Notes: generated by a model from the sequence alone, not told the origin. Shown: positions 10,701 to 21,049, counted from the stretch's first letter. The stretch is 64,000 nucleotides of DNA from Mytilus trossulus (GCF_036588685.1 NC_086378.1:79873127-79937126); one strand, 5' to 3'. Numbers and translations: made by a program.

Positions 10701-13700
10701 AAATGCAACCACTTGTACAGATAAACGACAGAATTACCATATAAGCATTTATAGTCAATACAATCAGAAAGAGTTCCCATCGTTGGACAGGGAATATGAA
10801 GGCTTCCAAGAATGAACAAGTGACATGTCGAACTCCGAACAGTTAGAAAACGGACTATCGACATCGACCGCTTGTTATTGATATTTGAAACTGCATGCAT
10901 ATATATACGTATACATTTGGCGGACAAGTAATTTATTCTTTTTTCTGTTATTGAATACCAAGAAAGAAAATAAATCCCGAAATTAATTTGAAACTTTGAT
11001 ATTCAAAAGTTTCCCAGCAAAATATTTACATCCCTTGGGGATAATTAGCGTTCGTCCAGTGGCATATATAACAATTGTGATGACGAATTCCTTCCTTTGT
11101 TCGAGAACAATCTTATTAAAATATAAATCTGTGATTTTACTATTTCCCGTGATAACTGCAATGAATTAAAGCAAAAGTTATACATCGACCTGTATTTAAA
11201 TCAAATTGGTTCTCTTCTTCTTCTGGTATACAATAGTCTATCGACATTCAATGATTACATACTGTTGGCTTTTTTTCTTATGTTTAATGTGTACATGTAT
11301 ATGTTTTAAATTGCGCTTTAGTTCCATAACTTTCTACCCAGTCGTATAAACGAATCGTCGGCAAGTGCGTACATTTTTTTAAATCAATATTTCTGGTATG
11401 TTCCAATCTGTCCTTCACCATTGACAATGAGTATATATTACATTTTCCCAAATTCACCCTTGGAAAAAATATTTAAATAGATTTTAATTTCATCAAATCT
11501 GATTTTTTGGGTATTATTTATATTTTTATGAATAATATTCTTTACACCAGAAATGTTATTTATAAACAAGCGTATGAGTTTGGTAATGACAAGTAACACA
11601 GAGTTGTATATTATACATCTGATAGTTCAAAATGGAAAGTTAAATGTTATCAGCCGTGTACACTGATCAATACAAGCAGAAGTGAAACGATGCATGAACT
11701 TGCAAGCCCGACAGGAAATCGCTTGAATACCTGGACGTGTCACCTCACACCCCTCACAATACCTTTGAAAGTAATACCTTTAGCCATGCTGGTGATCAGA
11801 TGAGGGAAGATTAAAAGTTATTTGAAAAAAGTTTATTACTTTAAAGAATTATGAACAAATTAGATTTTCGAAAACAATTTTCACGGAACACTTATTTATG
11901 ATTTCAACTTTGACTTTTTACCTAATTCCAATATCAACAGTTTAAAAACAACAGACCATGGTAATTTAAAAAAAATAAGAATATTTTCCGTATCAAATTA
12001 GTAAGTCGGATAAAACAACCGTACGATTGACAAGATATCGACACGCAATTACGACTACATCGGTTACTGTAGTTTTGTTCCTTTTGGGTTTATAGACATA
12101 TCGATTTTATTAACCGGGAAAGAAGACAAAATGGCTGACGGTAGAGAAATGATACTCTAAATTTAAAATCGATGGTGATCGCTTATCTAGCGGAATAAAA
12201 CTTTAATATCTATGAATTTGAGCATTTTTTATACCAAATGAACATAATATCAATTTTTGATTTTTTTGCGAAGTTTCCCTTTAACAATTCACATTTGTTC
12301 TTCACTTACCAATTCTATCAAATAATTCTCCACCGCTAGCATACTCAAGAAATAAATACTGGATCTTTTTATCTTTACGTGAACCATAGTACTTGATTAC
12401 TCTCTCATGATTCAACATGTTGTGGACACAAACCTAAGAATATCAATACAAAATATATTTTATACCTCAAATACAGACTACAGCAAGTACACCCAGGTTA
12501 GTTCTCATTTCAAGTAAGCATCTAGCACATGATGGTATTAAAATGTAACTCTAAGATGGTCTGATGTGTGGGACTTTTTTTTTTTTGGCATATTCAAAGT
12601 CAGTCTTACAATTCGCTTCATCATTATCAGAATTATCAAAATCTTCTTTTTCATGGTGGTCCTTGCAAAAATGTTTCTGTCATATATATTATTTCAATTT
12701 TAAAATAGCAAAATTGTGTCGTTACTTTGCAAAATTTATTGTTCAAAATCTTCAAACCATAACCATGATCACTTTTTAAGGACTCTGCATTATCACATGA
12801 ATTCCATAGTTTGGAAAGGGTAAAATGTTTACAGGTCCAGGATTTATTCACTGAAAATTGCTTACACAAAAAAGTAAATCATTACTTACATGCATAGTAC
12901 AATATAGATAGTAAAAATGTCTAGAGAATTACAATTTTCATGAAATTTCTGTAGTAAAAAGGACAAAATCAACAAAAGTATGTCCATCACGATAAATTGT
13001 AAACTCTTAATGTTAGTTTACATGTAGCTTATTTCACTATTATGATTTTTTTTTTGCTCTTTGGAATGACAGAAAAACAAACATGTGCATGATGTGTAAA
13101 AGTAATGAAATATCCTTGCTAAGTGAGCATTACATGTTAATTCAAAAAATATTGCACTCAATTCTTAGATGAAGTATAAAAATGAACACCAAAGAATTAA
13201 AATACTAGAGGCTCTAAAGAGCCTGTGTCGCTCACCTTGGTCTATGTGAATATTAAAAAAAGGAAGCAGATGGATTCATGACAAAATTGTGTTTTGGTGA
13301 TGGTGATATGTTTGTACATCTTACTTAACTGCACATTCTTGCTGCTTACAATTATCACTATCTATAATGAACTTGGCCCAGTAGTTTCTGTGGAAAGTGT
13401 TACCGGTAGTAAAAATTAACAAATTTTATGAAAATTGTTTAAAATTGACTATAAAGGACAATAACTCCTTAGGGGGTCAATTGACCATTTTGGTCATCAT
13501 ACATGTTGACTTATTTGTAAATCTTACTTTGCCAGTTTATCTCTATCTATAATAATATTCAAGATATTAACCAAAAACAGCAAAATTTCCTTAAAATTAC
13601 CAATTCAGGGACAGCAACCCAACAACCGGTTCTCTGATTCATCTGAAAATTTATGGGCTGATAGATCTTGACCTGATAAACAATTTTCCCCCTGTCAGAT

Positions 13701-15250
13701 TTGCTCTAAATGCTTTGGTTTATGAGCCAAAAGCTGCATTTCACCCCTATGTTCTATTTTTAGCCATGGCGGGCATCTTGGTTGGTTTGGCCGGTCACGC
13801 CACACATTTTTTAAACTAGATACCCCAAAGATGATTCTGGCCAAGTTTGGATTAATTTGGCCCAGCAGTTTCAGAGGAGAGGATTTTTGTAAAAGATAAC
13901 TAAGATTTACGAAAAATGGTTAAAAATTGACTTTAAAGGGCAATAACTTCTAAAGGGGTCAACTGACCATTTTGGTCATGTTGACTTATTTGTAAATCTT
14001 ACTTTGCTGAACATTATTGCCGTTTTACAGTTTATATCTATCTAAAATAATATTCAAGATAATAACCAATAAAAAAAACTTTTTTTTTAGAAAATTAACC
14101 CAATTTGCATATTGATATTCTTATACAATATATTATCAAAGTCTTATAACCTCTTTCCTGACATTTTCTGCTGCTGACGCTGTTTTCTCTAGATTAATGA
14201 TTTTCACAGCTACAGCTTCCTGAGTGTCAGTATTTACTGCAAGTTTTACTCTGAAATTACAAATACATGTATATATCATGATCACACTAAATAACAATTA
14301 ACATGATTAATAGCCAGTGCATAAAAGTCAAGCTATGACAAACAGGTCATTTTGGACCAAGTTAGAAGTGAGCATTTTGTACTTTAAGGATATTGTAAAA
14401 GATAAGCCACTTTTAAAAATGGAGAGTCCAATGCAAGGTTTTTGATAATAATTGTTTTTTCTTTTCTTTTGGTACTTAATTTAAATAATGTAAAATTTCT
14501 TCTCTAAGGCATTCATGCCCTGTAAAAAGTATCGAAAACTTTTCAACTGAGAACCAGATTTTAATGTACATATCTACATAATTAAGTTAATTTTTGTGGT
14601 AACTTAGCAGTACATATGTAATTATGTTTTATTACCCTATTCATTTTATTATTAACCAACCTTTATACATGTAGTAAAGCTTGGTGTACTCCAACTACTT
14701 GTAGATTGTAAAGAGGAAAAAAGAAGAAAAAGAAGGAGTTCACATTCAAACAACTTTTTATAAACCTTTGATGCTAATTATAATAAAAGTCACAAAAGAA
14801 ACTGACTTTTTCAGTGTATAAATGTTAACTGTGGTACATAAAATTGAGAAAGGAAATGGGGAATGTGTCAAAGCAACAACAACCCGACAATAGAGCAGAC
14901 AATATTTGATGATAGGGAATACATGTAGATGTGACATGTGATGTGACATGTAGATGTGAAATTTTTATGCATTACAAAAGTTAAAGAGGTATAAGAAAGT
15001 CACAAAATTAATAAAATGAAAAGACTAATTGAATAGTATCTAATCTTTGAAATAAATATGCATACAAGAGAACATTGGGTTTATCAATTTGTGTGTGCAC
15101 TGTGGTTTTACTTTTGGAAAGATATAACATCAACAAGTTTGTTCTGTACGTACTCCCCATAAGCTCCCTCTCCAAGTGTCTGGACAAAGTCCCAACCTTC
15201 TACAAATGCTGTTACTGCTGTCATTGGATCATGACATTACTGGTCTATGT
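7640..15250 (-). CDS. CHEK1: Checkpoint kinase 1, 5' part of gene (exons 1-5 of an incomplete gene)
   Basis: Serine/threonine kinase of the DNA-damage and replication checkpoint; in other animals it is activated by ATR and phosphorylates CDC25 in the nucleus. Five coding exons (15224-15154, 14250-14151, 12433-12310, 8447-8383, 7709-7640) join in frame to 143 residues plus one base. The N-terminus closely matches animal Chk1: glycine loop [14 protein letters not shown] with Lys40, alpha-C Glu57, hinge [15 protein letters not shown], and [13 protein letters not shown] with catalytic Asp132. Key residues are offset by +2 from human numbering throughout. The match to Chk1 specifically rests on the exon 1 start ([17 protein letters not shown]) and the [12 protein letters not shown] segment. 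The DFG motif, C-lobe and regulatory tail are not visible between 7639 and 1, so the gene either continues left of the window behind an intron of at least 7.6 kb or is truncated. Introns 1-4 are about 903, 1717, 3862 and 673 bp and carry transposon sequence. Confidence 0.9.
7950..8360 (+). repeat. Interspersed repeat inside CHEK1 intron 4
   Basis: Contains GTACCTGTCCCAAGTCAGGAG near 8081 and ends TTTGTCTCATTAGCAATCAT plus ACCACATTTC. Both motifs recur elsewhere in the window (1204; 9630; reverse at 540-620). It ends about 20 bp from the exon 4 donor region. No coding content. Confidence 0.65.
8383..8447 (-). CDS. CHEK1: CHEK1 exon 4
   Basis: 65 bp between the acceptor TTTATTTATAG and the donor GTAAGTTTT. 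It completes Glu99 and reads [20 protein letters not shown] plus Val, matching the Chk1 segment EPDxGMP...FFxQLxAG. Ends in phase 0. Confidence 0.87.
9000..12280. mobile_element. 3.3-kb TIR element with TTAA target duplication, in CHEK1 intron 3
   Basis: The left end, AGGGAAATTCCGCG, is preceded by TTAA (8996-8999). The right end, CGAAGTTTCCCT, is followed by TTAA (12281-12284). The two termini are imperfect inverted repeats for about 60 bp, sharing AGGGAAAyTyCGC and TATGTTCAT. TTAA duplications are typical of piggyBac and Kolobok elements. A TA duplication with AAGGGAAA ends is equally consistent, so the superfamily is open. No transposase was recognised inside, so it is non-autonomous. It contains nested repeats (for example 9480-9665). 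It makes up 3,281 of the 3,862 bp of intron 3. Short frames at 10528-10927 are not convincing genes. Confidence 0.65.
9480..9670 (+). repeat. Interspersed repeat nested in the 3.3-kb element
   Basis: Reads GGGGCCCTTTATAGCTTGTT, GTTCGGTGTGAGCC, GTTGAAGGCCGTAC and ends TTGTCTCATTGGCACTCACA CCACATCTTCC. The same unit occurs in reverse complement at 18922-18940 plus 19875-19950, where a foldback-like element has split it, and again at 41339-41414. Confidence 0.7.
12310..12433 (-). CDS. CHEK1: CHEK1 exon 3 (beta4-beta5 and hinge)
   Basis: 124 bp between the acceptor ATTCTTAG and the strong donor GTAAGTGAA. It reads [17 protein letters not shown], then [19 protein letters not shown], containing the Chk1-like hinge. 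It ends in phase 1 (G of Glu99). The donor is only 25 bp from the TTAA flank of the 3.3-kb element that fills most of intron 3. Confidence 0.9.
12470..13200. other. CHEK1 intron 2, nothing further recognised
   Basis: AT-rich intronic sequence between exon 3 and the partial Helitron-like element. Two overlapping frames of about 70 codons (12564-12779 plus, 12651-12869 minus) have no recognisable content. Confidence 0.5.
13207..14090 (-). mobile_element. Partial Helitron-like element (3' end and about 1.5 array units)
   Basis: In forward sequence it starts CTAGAGGCTCTAAAGAGCC, the reverse complement of the 3' terminus of the 26112-29395 element (hairpin GGCTCTTTAGAGCC followed by CTAG). It contains two diverged modules with GACCATTTTGGTCATGTTGA and GGTTGGTTTGGCC-type sequence. 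The array breaks off around 14090, so the 5' end is missing. It lies wholly in CHEK1 intron 2, and no function for the gene is evident. Confidence 0.75.
14151..14250 (-). CDS. CHEK1: CHEK1 exon 2 (ATP-lysine and alpha-C glutamate)
   Basis: 100 bp between the acceptor TTGTAATTTCAG and a GTTATAAG donor, which is weaker than usual. It completes Glu24, then reads [18 protein letters not shown] through ENVRKE. Lys40 corresponds to the ATP-anchoring lysine and Glu57, the last residue of the exon, to the alpha-C glutamate. Ends in phase 0. Confidence 0.88.
14820..14960 (-). repeat. Interspersed repeat fragment (end of the 1170-1465 family)
   Basis: GGAAATGGGGAATGTGTCAA and AGCAACAACAACCCGAC are the reverse complement of the end of the repeat at 1405-1460. 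It is followed by a small duplication of ATGTGACATG around 14931-14955. It lies in CHEK1 intron 1. Confidence 0.6.
15154..15250 (-). CDS. CHEK1: CHEK1 exon 1 (start codon at 15224; short 5' UTR)
   Basis: The coding part 15224-15154 is 71 bp: 23 codons from ATGACAGCAG plus GA, which completes Glu24 across the splice. It encodes [16 protein letters not shown], the kinase glycine loop. The donor follows as GTACGTAC. Upstream, a TTTACTTTGTAG acceptor-like site ends at 15251, so 15225-15250 is probably the end of the 5' UTR, with an untranslated exon further upstream. A three-codon upstream ORF overlaps the start. Confidence 0.88.
15221..15232 (-). other. Minimal upstream ORF (Met-Ile-Gln-stop) overlapping the CHEK1 start
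   Basis: On the minus strand ATG (15232-15230), ATC, CAA, TGA (15223-15221) precede the CHEK1 ATG (15224-15222). The stop and the start share the ATGA overlap. If this stretch is in the mature 5' UTR, ribosomes would have to skip the upstream ATG or reinitiate. The sequence is visible directly; the translational role is inference. Confidence 0.5.
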
Positions 15251-15566
15251 CTACAAAGTAAAACATTTACATGTATTTGTTGTATTACATATAATAAAAT
15301 ACATACAACAAACATAACAAAGTGTAATACTAATAGTAAGCCAATCACAGAAACTAGTGTTCTTAAAACCTGACAACCCTATCAGTTCTGACCACATACA
15401 GATTTATAGTGGCGGTCCTGATGTCCAGGCCGCAGTCCAACTAAAAGTCTTTTTTCCATTTCTTTAAACTCATCTCAGTATCTTTAAACCTGTAGTGCAC
15501 TTGACTGCAATCTTAATCATTGTTAATTGACTAGAATTGTAAGTTTTTCTATCAGAGGTTGTTTTT

Positions 15567-15933
15567 AGACAGTTTTCAGTGACCCATCAATTCCAGCATT
15601 TTAACTTCCATATTGAAAGATTGTTGTGTGATGAAAGAAAAAGGAGGCCCAATGGACCCTGGGAGTTGATTTATGCATACATGTATGACCCTAGGTCAAT
15701 ATTAATTCATATTTAACGTCTCGTTCATTTACAATGCAAGTAAGGTAAACTTTATGTCTGAGTGCTTCTGATTGTTATCATGGTTGGTTACTAAATGTTT
15801 AATACCGATATCCTAAAAGGAGGTGAAGAAATAGATAAGAATAATGAAATAAGCATAAATTTTTGCAAACTTCAGTCTCAATGAAAATAAAAGTAAAAAT
15901 GTCTGAATCGATGGGTCACTGTGAAAACTGTCT
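15567..15933. mobile_element. MITE-like TIR element upstream of CHEK1
   Basis: The left end is AGACAGTTTTCAGTGACCCA and the right end is its near reverse complement, TGGGTCACTGTGAAAACTGT. The matching continues inward for about 30 bp (ATTCCAGCATTTT against AAAAATGTCTGAAT). The size is about 367 bp, with no coding sequence. The target duplication is unclear. It lies about 340 bp upstream of the CHEK1 start, so it could affect the promoter region. Confidence 0.55.
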
Positions 15934-16514
15934 TAAATATATGAGTAAAATGAAGAGTGGCAGTAAGATGAAACTTTCATAAATGAAAGAGGTAAATGGA
16001 AAATTAACAAATTGATACCCATTTATATAATTTCAAGACCGCAAGTCGACACCAGAATCAACGAAGCAGGACATTGATTTTGCCATTTTTGGACAGACAA
16101 ATAATCCACTTTTTAATATGGGACAAGCTCTGACACCCCACGGCCCTAGCTGGTCTGGCAAAATAGCTGTTGGATGTCAGAATAATCTCGGACTTTTATT
16201 GGTGATATGTTGCATTGTTGCCTGTTGGTCATGTTACTCGTTAGTGGTTGTTCTTATGGTTAGTTGATTTTATTTATGCAATACCATGTATTCTAATGCA
16301 ACAACTTTTGTAACCAGTGTTCTCCTTTTTCACTAAGGTAAGGTGGGTGTTTTGAAAAAAAAACACTTGCAACCAGGTGATTTTTTTTAACATTTTCAAC
16401 CGGGTTTATTTTTTTCAGTTTTACTGTGGGTTGGGGTCACAAATAGAAAGATAAGTATTGTATTCATATTTAATGGAATTGAACCATTCTTCTGCTATCA
16501 CTGCTAGCCTTTCA

Positions 16515-16829
16515 TTAAATGATTTGACAAATTAGTTTTGTGCATCTTGGATAGCAGATCATAATGGCTTTTGCAGGACTCCCTCCTCCTACGAAGTCTG
16601 CTAATGCATGGCCTATCAAACCAAGTTTCTGTCCTGATCCTCGCTTTAGTGCTGTATTTTGGCACAGAGAACAGTAATATCCTTCTGTGACGATTATCCA
16701 ATTAAAGTCCTGTTCATATTTATCACCACCCCTCAAATGAGGTAATCTCTCAATGTAATGACTATCCCTTTTATGAGGGGTACATTTAAAGAGAAACAGA
16801 TGAGGGGTAACCTCTCCATGTAACGACAA
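16515..16829 (-). other. Open frame with CxxC motif, unrecognised
   Basis: The minus-strand frame of about 104 codons includes DKYEQDFNWIIVTEGYYCSL followed by CQNTALKRGSGQK. The W...YYCSLC pattern vaguely recalls zinc-binding segments of transposon-derived proteins, but I cannot assign it. The upstream part overlaps a 65-bp tandem duplication, which argues against an intact gene. At best it is a relic exon. Confidence 0.2.
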
Positions 16830-16870
16830 TCCCTTTTATATAGGGTACATTTAAAGAGAAACACATGAGG
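16741..16870 (+). repeat. 65-bp tandem duplication (two copies)
   Basis: 16741-16805 and 16806-16870 share GGTAAyCTCTC..ATGTAAyGAC, ATCCCTTTTAT and GTACATTTAAAGAGAAACA, with roughly eight substitutions. No known function. Confidence 0.75.
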
Positions 16871-17680
16871 ACATATTTGTTTCTGGCCTTTTTGTCATTA
16901 TGGACACTCTTTTAGAAAAGTTGTACCAAATAAAACGATTTCCCCCCTTTAACATGTTTAAGCTAATAAATTTAAGTTCTTCTTTTTTTTTTTTCAACAG
17001 TAATATGACCCCTTGCCTGATGGGCAGATCCTCATTTAAGGGATATCCCTCATTTAGGGATTGTTCCCATCCTGATTATCTTCCCGATTGCCTGTGTGCC
17101 TTTCCTGTTGTTTTGATACTTTTTTTTTCAATTTCAATTCAACTATCCGTTTTAGTTGACTTATATGGCTTAGAATTTTCCTAATCACCATCGTCATCTG
17201 CCTTTCCATTCCCCCTATTGATAAAAGGAAACATTGGAATTTGACGATCAACCATTTTTGTCAATGAAAACAAACTGTGAGGCGCGATAAGTATTTAAAT
17301 TTTTACAGTGCGGAACCGAAAAAAATCAGGAATCTGAAAAAAAAGCTGACCACCTCCTAAAATGGAAAGGTGGTCGGCTTTGAAAAGAAGGTAGTCAGCA
17401 CACCAGGCTTAAATGCTGAATGGAAAACACTGGTAACGTTCATTTTGATTGGATAACGTCACTTTTTTACATGGCATCAATTGACAATTGATGTTATCAT
17501 GGTTATGGGAAGTACGCGCAAGCACAGACGGCATATGACAGATTTTAAATACATGTTTTAACGTTGTTTTCTGTCAGTTTCATTAGAATGGAGATAACAA
17601 TATTGTATTTTAAGCTCCGACGGCATCAATTTGCGATTTGATGGTCGCAAATACCCGTTTACTGTCTCGTGCGACCATCA
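16871..17680. other. Unassigned intergenic sequence
   Basis: Low-complexity pyrimidine stretches, a few short open frames without recognisable content, and two AGGTGGTCGGCTT-like motifs near 17370-17395. No gene or complete element is supported. Confidence 0.4.
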
Positions 17681-17684
17681 ACTC

Positions 17685-18495
17685 CCCAATTCAATTGGAA
17701 TCCGGGTTCGTTCGTGCCCATTCACGTTCGCACCCTCTCATGTTCGCTCCCTTTCACTTTCGCACCCCACATGTTCACACCCAAAGTCCGTTCGCACCCT
17801 ACATGTTCGCGCCCAATTTTAATTGGTTTTGTGTTTAATAACTTTGATATCAAGTTTTGGCAAGTAGGTATTCTTAAAAGTATAATTGATTCCATTGTCT
17901 CAAAATAAAGCGAGACAGCATTTTTTATGTGTTGAATAAATCTTAATCATGTTTTTGAGAGTGTATTGTTAAAAAAATAATATTCCTTTCTAATTAAAGT
18001 GGGATTCTGTCAACGTTTTATTTTGTATTGAATAACACTTAATCATGTTTTGTTTAGTGTATTGCCTATGACTTTGTTTCATTGACTTGTTTCAAAATGA
18101 AGTGAGATTCTGTCAGACTACTTTTGTTTTTGTGCGTTGAATAAATTTTATCATGTTTTGGTTTATATATTAATAGTGTATTGCATATTTTATTATGTCA
18201 TTGTTTCAGATCAAAGGGACCAAGCTGTTAAAAACAATTTTCTTTTGTGTTTTTCATTTAAAATATTCAATCATTTACTCATACCAAGCTATAAATACAT
18301 TCAGTATTTACATCAAAGCATTTAAAAACAACAATCACGATTTTCCAATTATTCAACTGGAATTTGAATTAAAATTGGGCGCGAACGTGTAGAGTGCGAA
18401 CGGACCTTGGGTGCGAACATGCGAGGTGCGAACGTGTAGGGTGCGAAAGTATATTGGGCGCGAACGGACCTGATACCATTCAATTGATGCCCAAT
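17685..18495. mobile_element. Foldback-like element A (arms made of about 15-bp subrepeats)
   Basis: Long inverted arms at about 17685-17828 and 18364-18495. The inner 39 bp (17786-17824 against 18367-18405) match at 37 of 39 positions. The arms consist of short direct repeats of the type GTGCGAACGTGTAGG. The centre (17829-18363) is AT-rich without a convincing gene. Long inverted arms built of short tandem subrepeats are the hallmark of foldback elements (known in Drosophila); assignment here is by architecture only. The frames at 17631-17908 are just readings through the arm. Confidence 0.65.
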
Positions 18496-18835
18496 TGGAG
18501 CTAAATTACAATACAGTTATCTCCTAATTTTACTGATATGATTGCACTCATTCAACAAATTCAGGAATGGTTTTATCTTACCATAAGTAAAACATAAGGT
18601 CTCAGATGTATTAGAATCGCTTAGAATTAGATTACATAGCACATTCTTCAGGTCACATTTTTCTGTTTTTGTTTTTACCGCCGATATGGATTCTAATTTT
18701 GGAGTCGTATCTAGATTTTGATTCTTTTCCGGTTAAAGGAGGGTAATGTGAAAACCGAAATAATAAGCAGATCGAAGAGTGCAGGGAAGGCTTATACGAA
18801 ATGATGACAGTTGATTAAATAACAAACTTAAGTCA

Positions 18836-18922
18836 TTGGTGGATCCAGGGGGAGGCTGTTGGACCCTCCCTTTGTCCTGGGTTGAGAACCCCCCTTTTTT
18901 AAAATGGCTGGATCCGCCCCTG
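18836..18922. mobile_element. Short TIR repeat (GGTGGATCCAGGGG / CTGGATCCGCCCCTG)
   Basis: An 87-bp segment starting TTGGTGGATCCAGGGGG and ending GGCTGGATCCGCCCCTG. The ends are imperfect inverted repeats related to the CAGTGGCGGATCC MITE family found at 35171 and 39658. It abuts a split copy of another repeat on its right. Confidence 0.5.
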
Positions 18923-18940
18923 CGGTACGGCCTTCAACAC

Positions 18941-19867
18941 GTCAAATCGGCACCTGGTCAAATCGGCACCCATAATAAAAGTCAAATCGGCACCATAGTA
19001 AAAATCAAATCGGCACCTGGTTAAATCGGCATCTAGTAAAATTGACACCCATTTAAAGTCAATTCGGCATCCAATAATAGATATAATATATTTTTATAAA
19101 AAGTAAAATCACAAAAATACTGAACTTAGAAGAAAATCAATTCGGAAAGTCCATAATGATAATCACATGGCAAAATCAAATAACAAAACGCATCAAAAAC
19201 GAATGGACAAGAACTGTCATATTTCTGACTTGGTACAGGCAATAAATTATAAATTACATGTATTCTAAAAATGTATAAATTTATATTTTTTTATTATTTA
19301 TTTATTTATTTTTTTTTGGGGGGGGGGGGGGGGGGTATACTGCATTACAACGTTAAAAAGCATCTAGCAATTACAATACTCTGATAAGTTAAGTATATAA
19401 AGTTTCCTTCCTTTCTTTGACTGATGTTTTGATAAGTTGTCTTTTCAATTAATAAATAACTGTTATCAGGTACATGTACATGTGTTACTGTACATAGTAA
19501 ATGTGTTAGTTGTTTTAACTCAACAGTATACATGGTATGCAGGTAGTTTATATTGATATTTTATTCATTTTTGTTTGTCAATTAGAAGCAATCAAATGGA
19601 AAACTATGAGTCCCTTTCAAATATTCAAACTTTCATAAAAGATAACTAGCAAATTAATTAAGGTTTTTTTTTAGGAAAGGTTAAACAACATATTTCTTGA
19701 CAACCCCTTCCTTATTCAACTCGTTTTGCTTAAATACTGAAACATTTCTAGACAACCCCTTCCTTATGTTAATCTTTTTGCTTAAAATGTACATTATTTT
19801 TAACATATTTAACATGGGTGCCGAATTGACTAGATCAGGTGCCGATTTAACCAGGTGCCGATTTGAC
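18941..19867. mobile_element. Foldback-like element B (arms of GTCAAATCGGCACC subrepeats)
   Basis: The left arm (18941 to about 19077) is a run of subrepeats GTCAAATCGGCACCTGGTCA, AATCGGCACCCATAAT and variants. The right arm (19812-19867) is their reverse complement (GGTGCCGATTTAACCAGGTG, CCGATTTGAC). The centre contains an 18-base G run (19318-19335) after an AT stretch, and no gene. It splits a dispersed repeat: TACGGCCTTCAACAC is on the left and CTCACACCGAAC on the right, parts that are contiguous (reverse complement) at 9551-9592. Its right end lies 4 bp from the left boundary of the large segmental duplication. Confidence 0.7.
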
Positions 19868-19871
19868 TAGA

Positions 19872-20412
19872 ATTTCGCTCACACCGAACAGCAAGCTATA
19901 CGTAAAGGGCCCTAAACATACTAGTGTAAAACCTTTCAAACGAGAAAAACAACGGTTTAATGTAGAACGCTCAACATTTTGTAACAGAATGCGCCATCAA
20001 TAACAAATCATCGCGCTTCACATCTGAAATTCACTAAGTTGGATAATGTTTATCTTATTCGATTCTCAGTTTCATGAATATTTGAATTCTTTCCAAAAAA
20101 TTGTTTTTGATTATAGGGAAGTTTTGTAAGTCTTTAATCTCTTGCTCTTGCATCAGTAAGAAACGTGCAGGAGTTTCATGTAAGCCCAATAACTAACAAG
20201 ACATTTTTTTGCATAACTTGGAAAGCCGTTTGTTTTTAATAGTAGCCAACTATAATATCCGTCAATTTTGCATGGTATGCCACTTAACACAGCATTGATA
20301 TATTTTTTCTACTCAAGTATTTTATTTCCTGGTAATATTTGCTACTTTTTGATACGCATGCATCAATCGCTGTTGGTGTGACTGTCTACAAGGTGAATGG
20401 TTTTTCGGGAAT
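19872..20412. other. Upstream region of gene copy A (absent from copy B)
   Basis: The first about 75 bp are the tail of a dispersed repeat (compare 9480-9592, reversed). The rest is AT-rich and contains no open frame. If the gene promoter lies here, copy B lacks it. The same region precedes copy C at 41336-41876. Confidence 0.5.
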
Positions 20413-20507
20413 ACGACAACGTAAGTTACGCAAAATAAATGTGTGACGTTGTGTTTCTGTGACATAATTTGAAATCACTACTGTACAGCACAAAAGACAA
20501 GTCAAAG

Positions 20508-21049
20508 GTGAGTTAAAAGTTCAATGCTTCGTATATATATACTTTAATTTCTGTGCAACTCCTCGTTTCACATTTATATAAGTTATAACTTATCCAATGA
20601 ATTTGTTGTTTCTTGCGATACTTCAGTCAGCCTGCAGCTAGTTTCGTTGCATTTTCATTTTTTAGGGGGTACCTTTTACACAAAAAAACTAAGGCCATGT
20701 CTATAACAAATATTGTGCATATCGCATGGGCAAATGGCACCAAATATTTGTACAACTCTCTACCAGCGACCAAATGACAAAGTAGTCATAGGTCATCGTA
20801 TGGTATTTAGCATATGTCAGAAAGGTCGCCTCATATTGAATTCTAGGTTAACTACTGTAAACCAAAACTCTAACCCAATAACATACTGATTTCACGCATA
20901 ATGCGATCGCGATATGACACAGCATAATTTACAGACGCCACATATCGAAAAACACTAATGGTTCCTTCCTATCGTAAACGGGGTACAAAGAACCCCGATT
21001 TGAATTATTGTCTTTATTTAGAGTTTGAACAGTTGACTATTTTTTGCAG
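20508..21049 (+). other. Predicted 5' UTR intron of gene copy A
   Basis: A strong donor CAAAG|GTGAGT at 20507/20508 and a strong acceptor GACTATTTTTTGCAG ending at 21049 bracket 542 bp. The upstream stretch has an in-frame TGA at 20460-20462 and no ATG after it, so the first exon would be untranslated. An alternative donor AAC|GTAAGT lies at 20420/20421. A TATATATATA stretch near 20533 could instead be a promoter, in which case this is not an intron. The same sequences occur at 23381-23922 (copy B) and 41972-42513 (copy C). Confidence 0.4.

Noticed and set aside
10528..10927. Two overlapping minus-strand frames of about 100 codons
   Set aside because: They lie inside the 3.3-kb TIR element, overlap in different frames and have no recognisable content.
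17631..17908. Three overlapping frames rich in His/Arg/Ser
   Set aside because: They are readings through the tandem subrepeats of a foldback-like arm in all frames.
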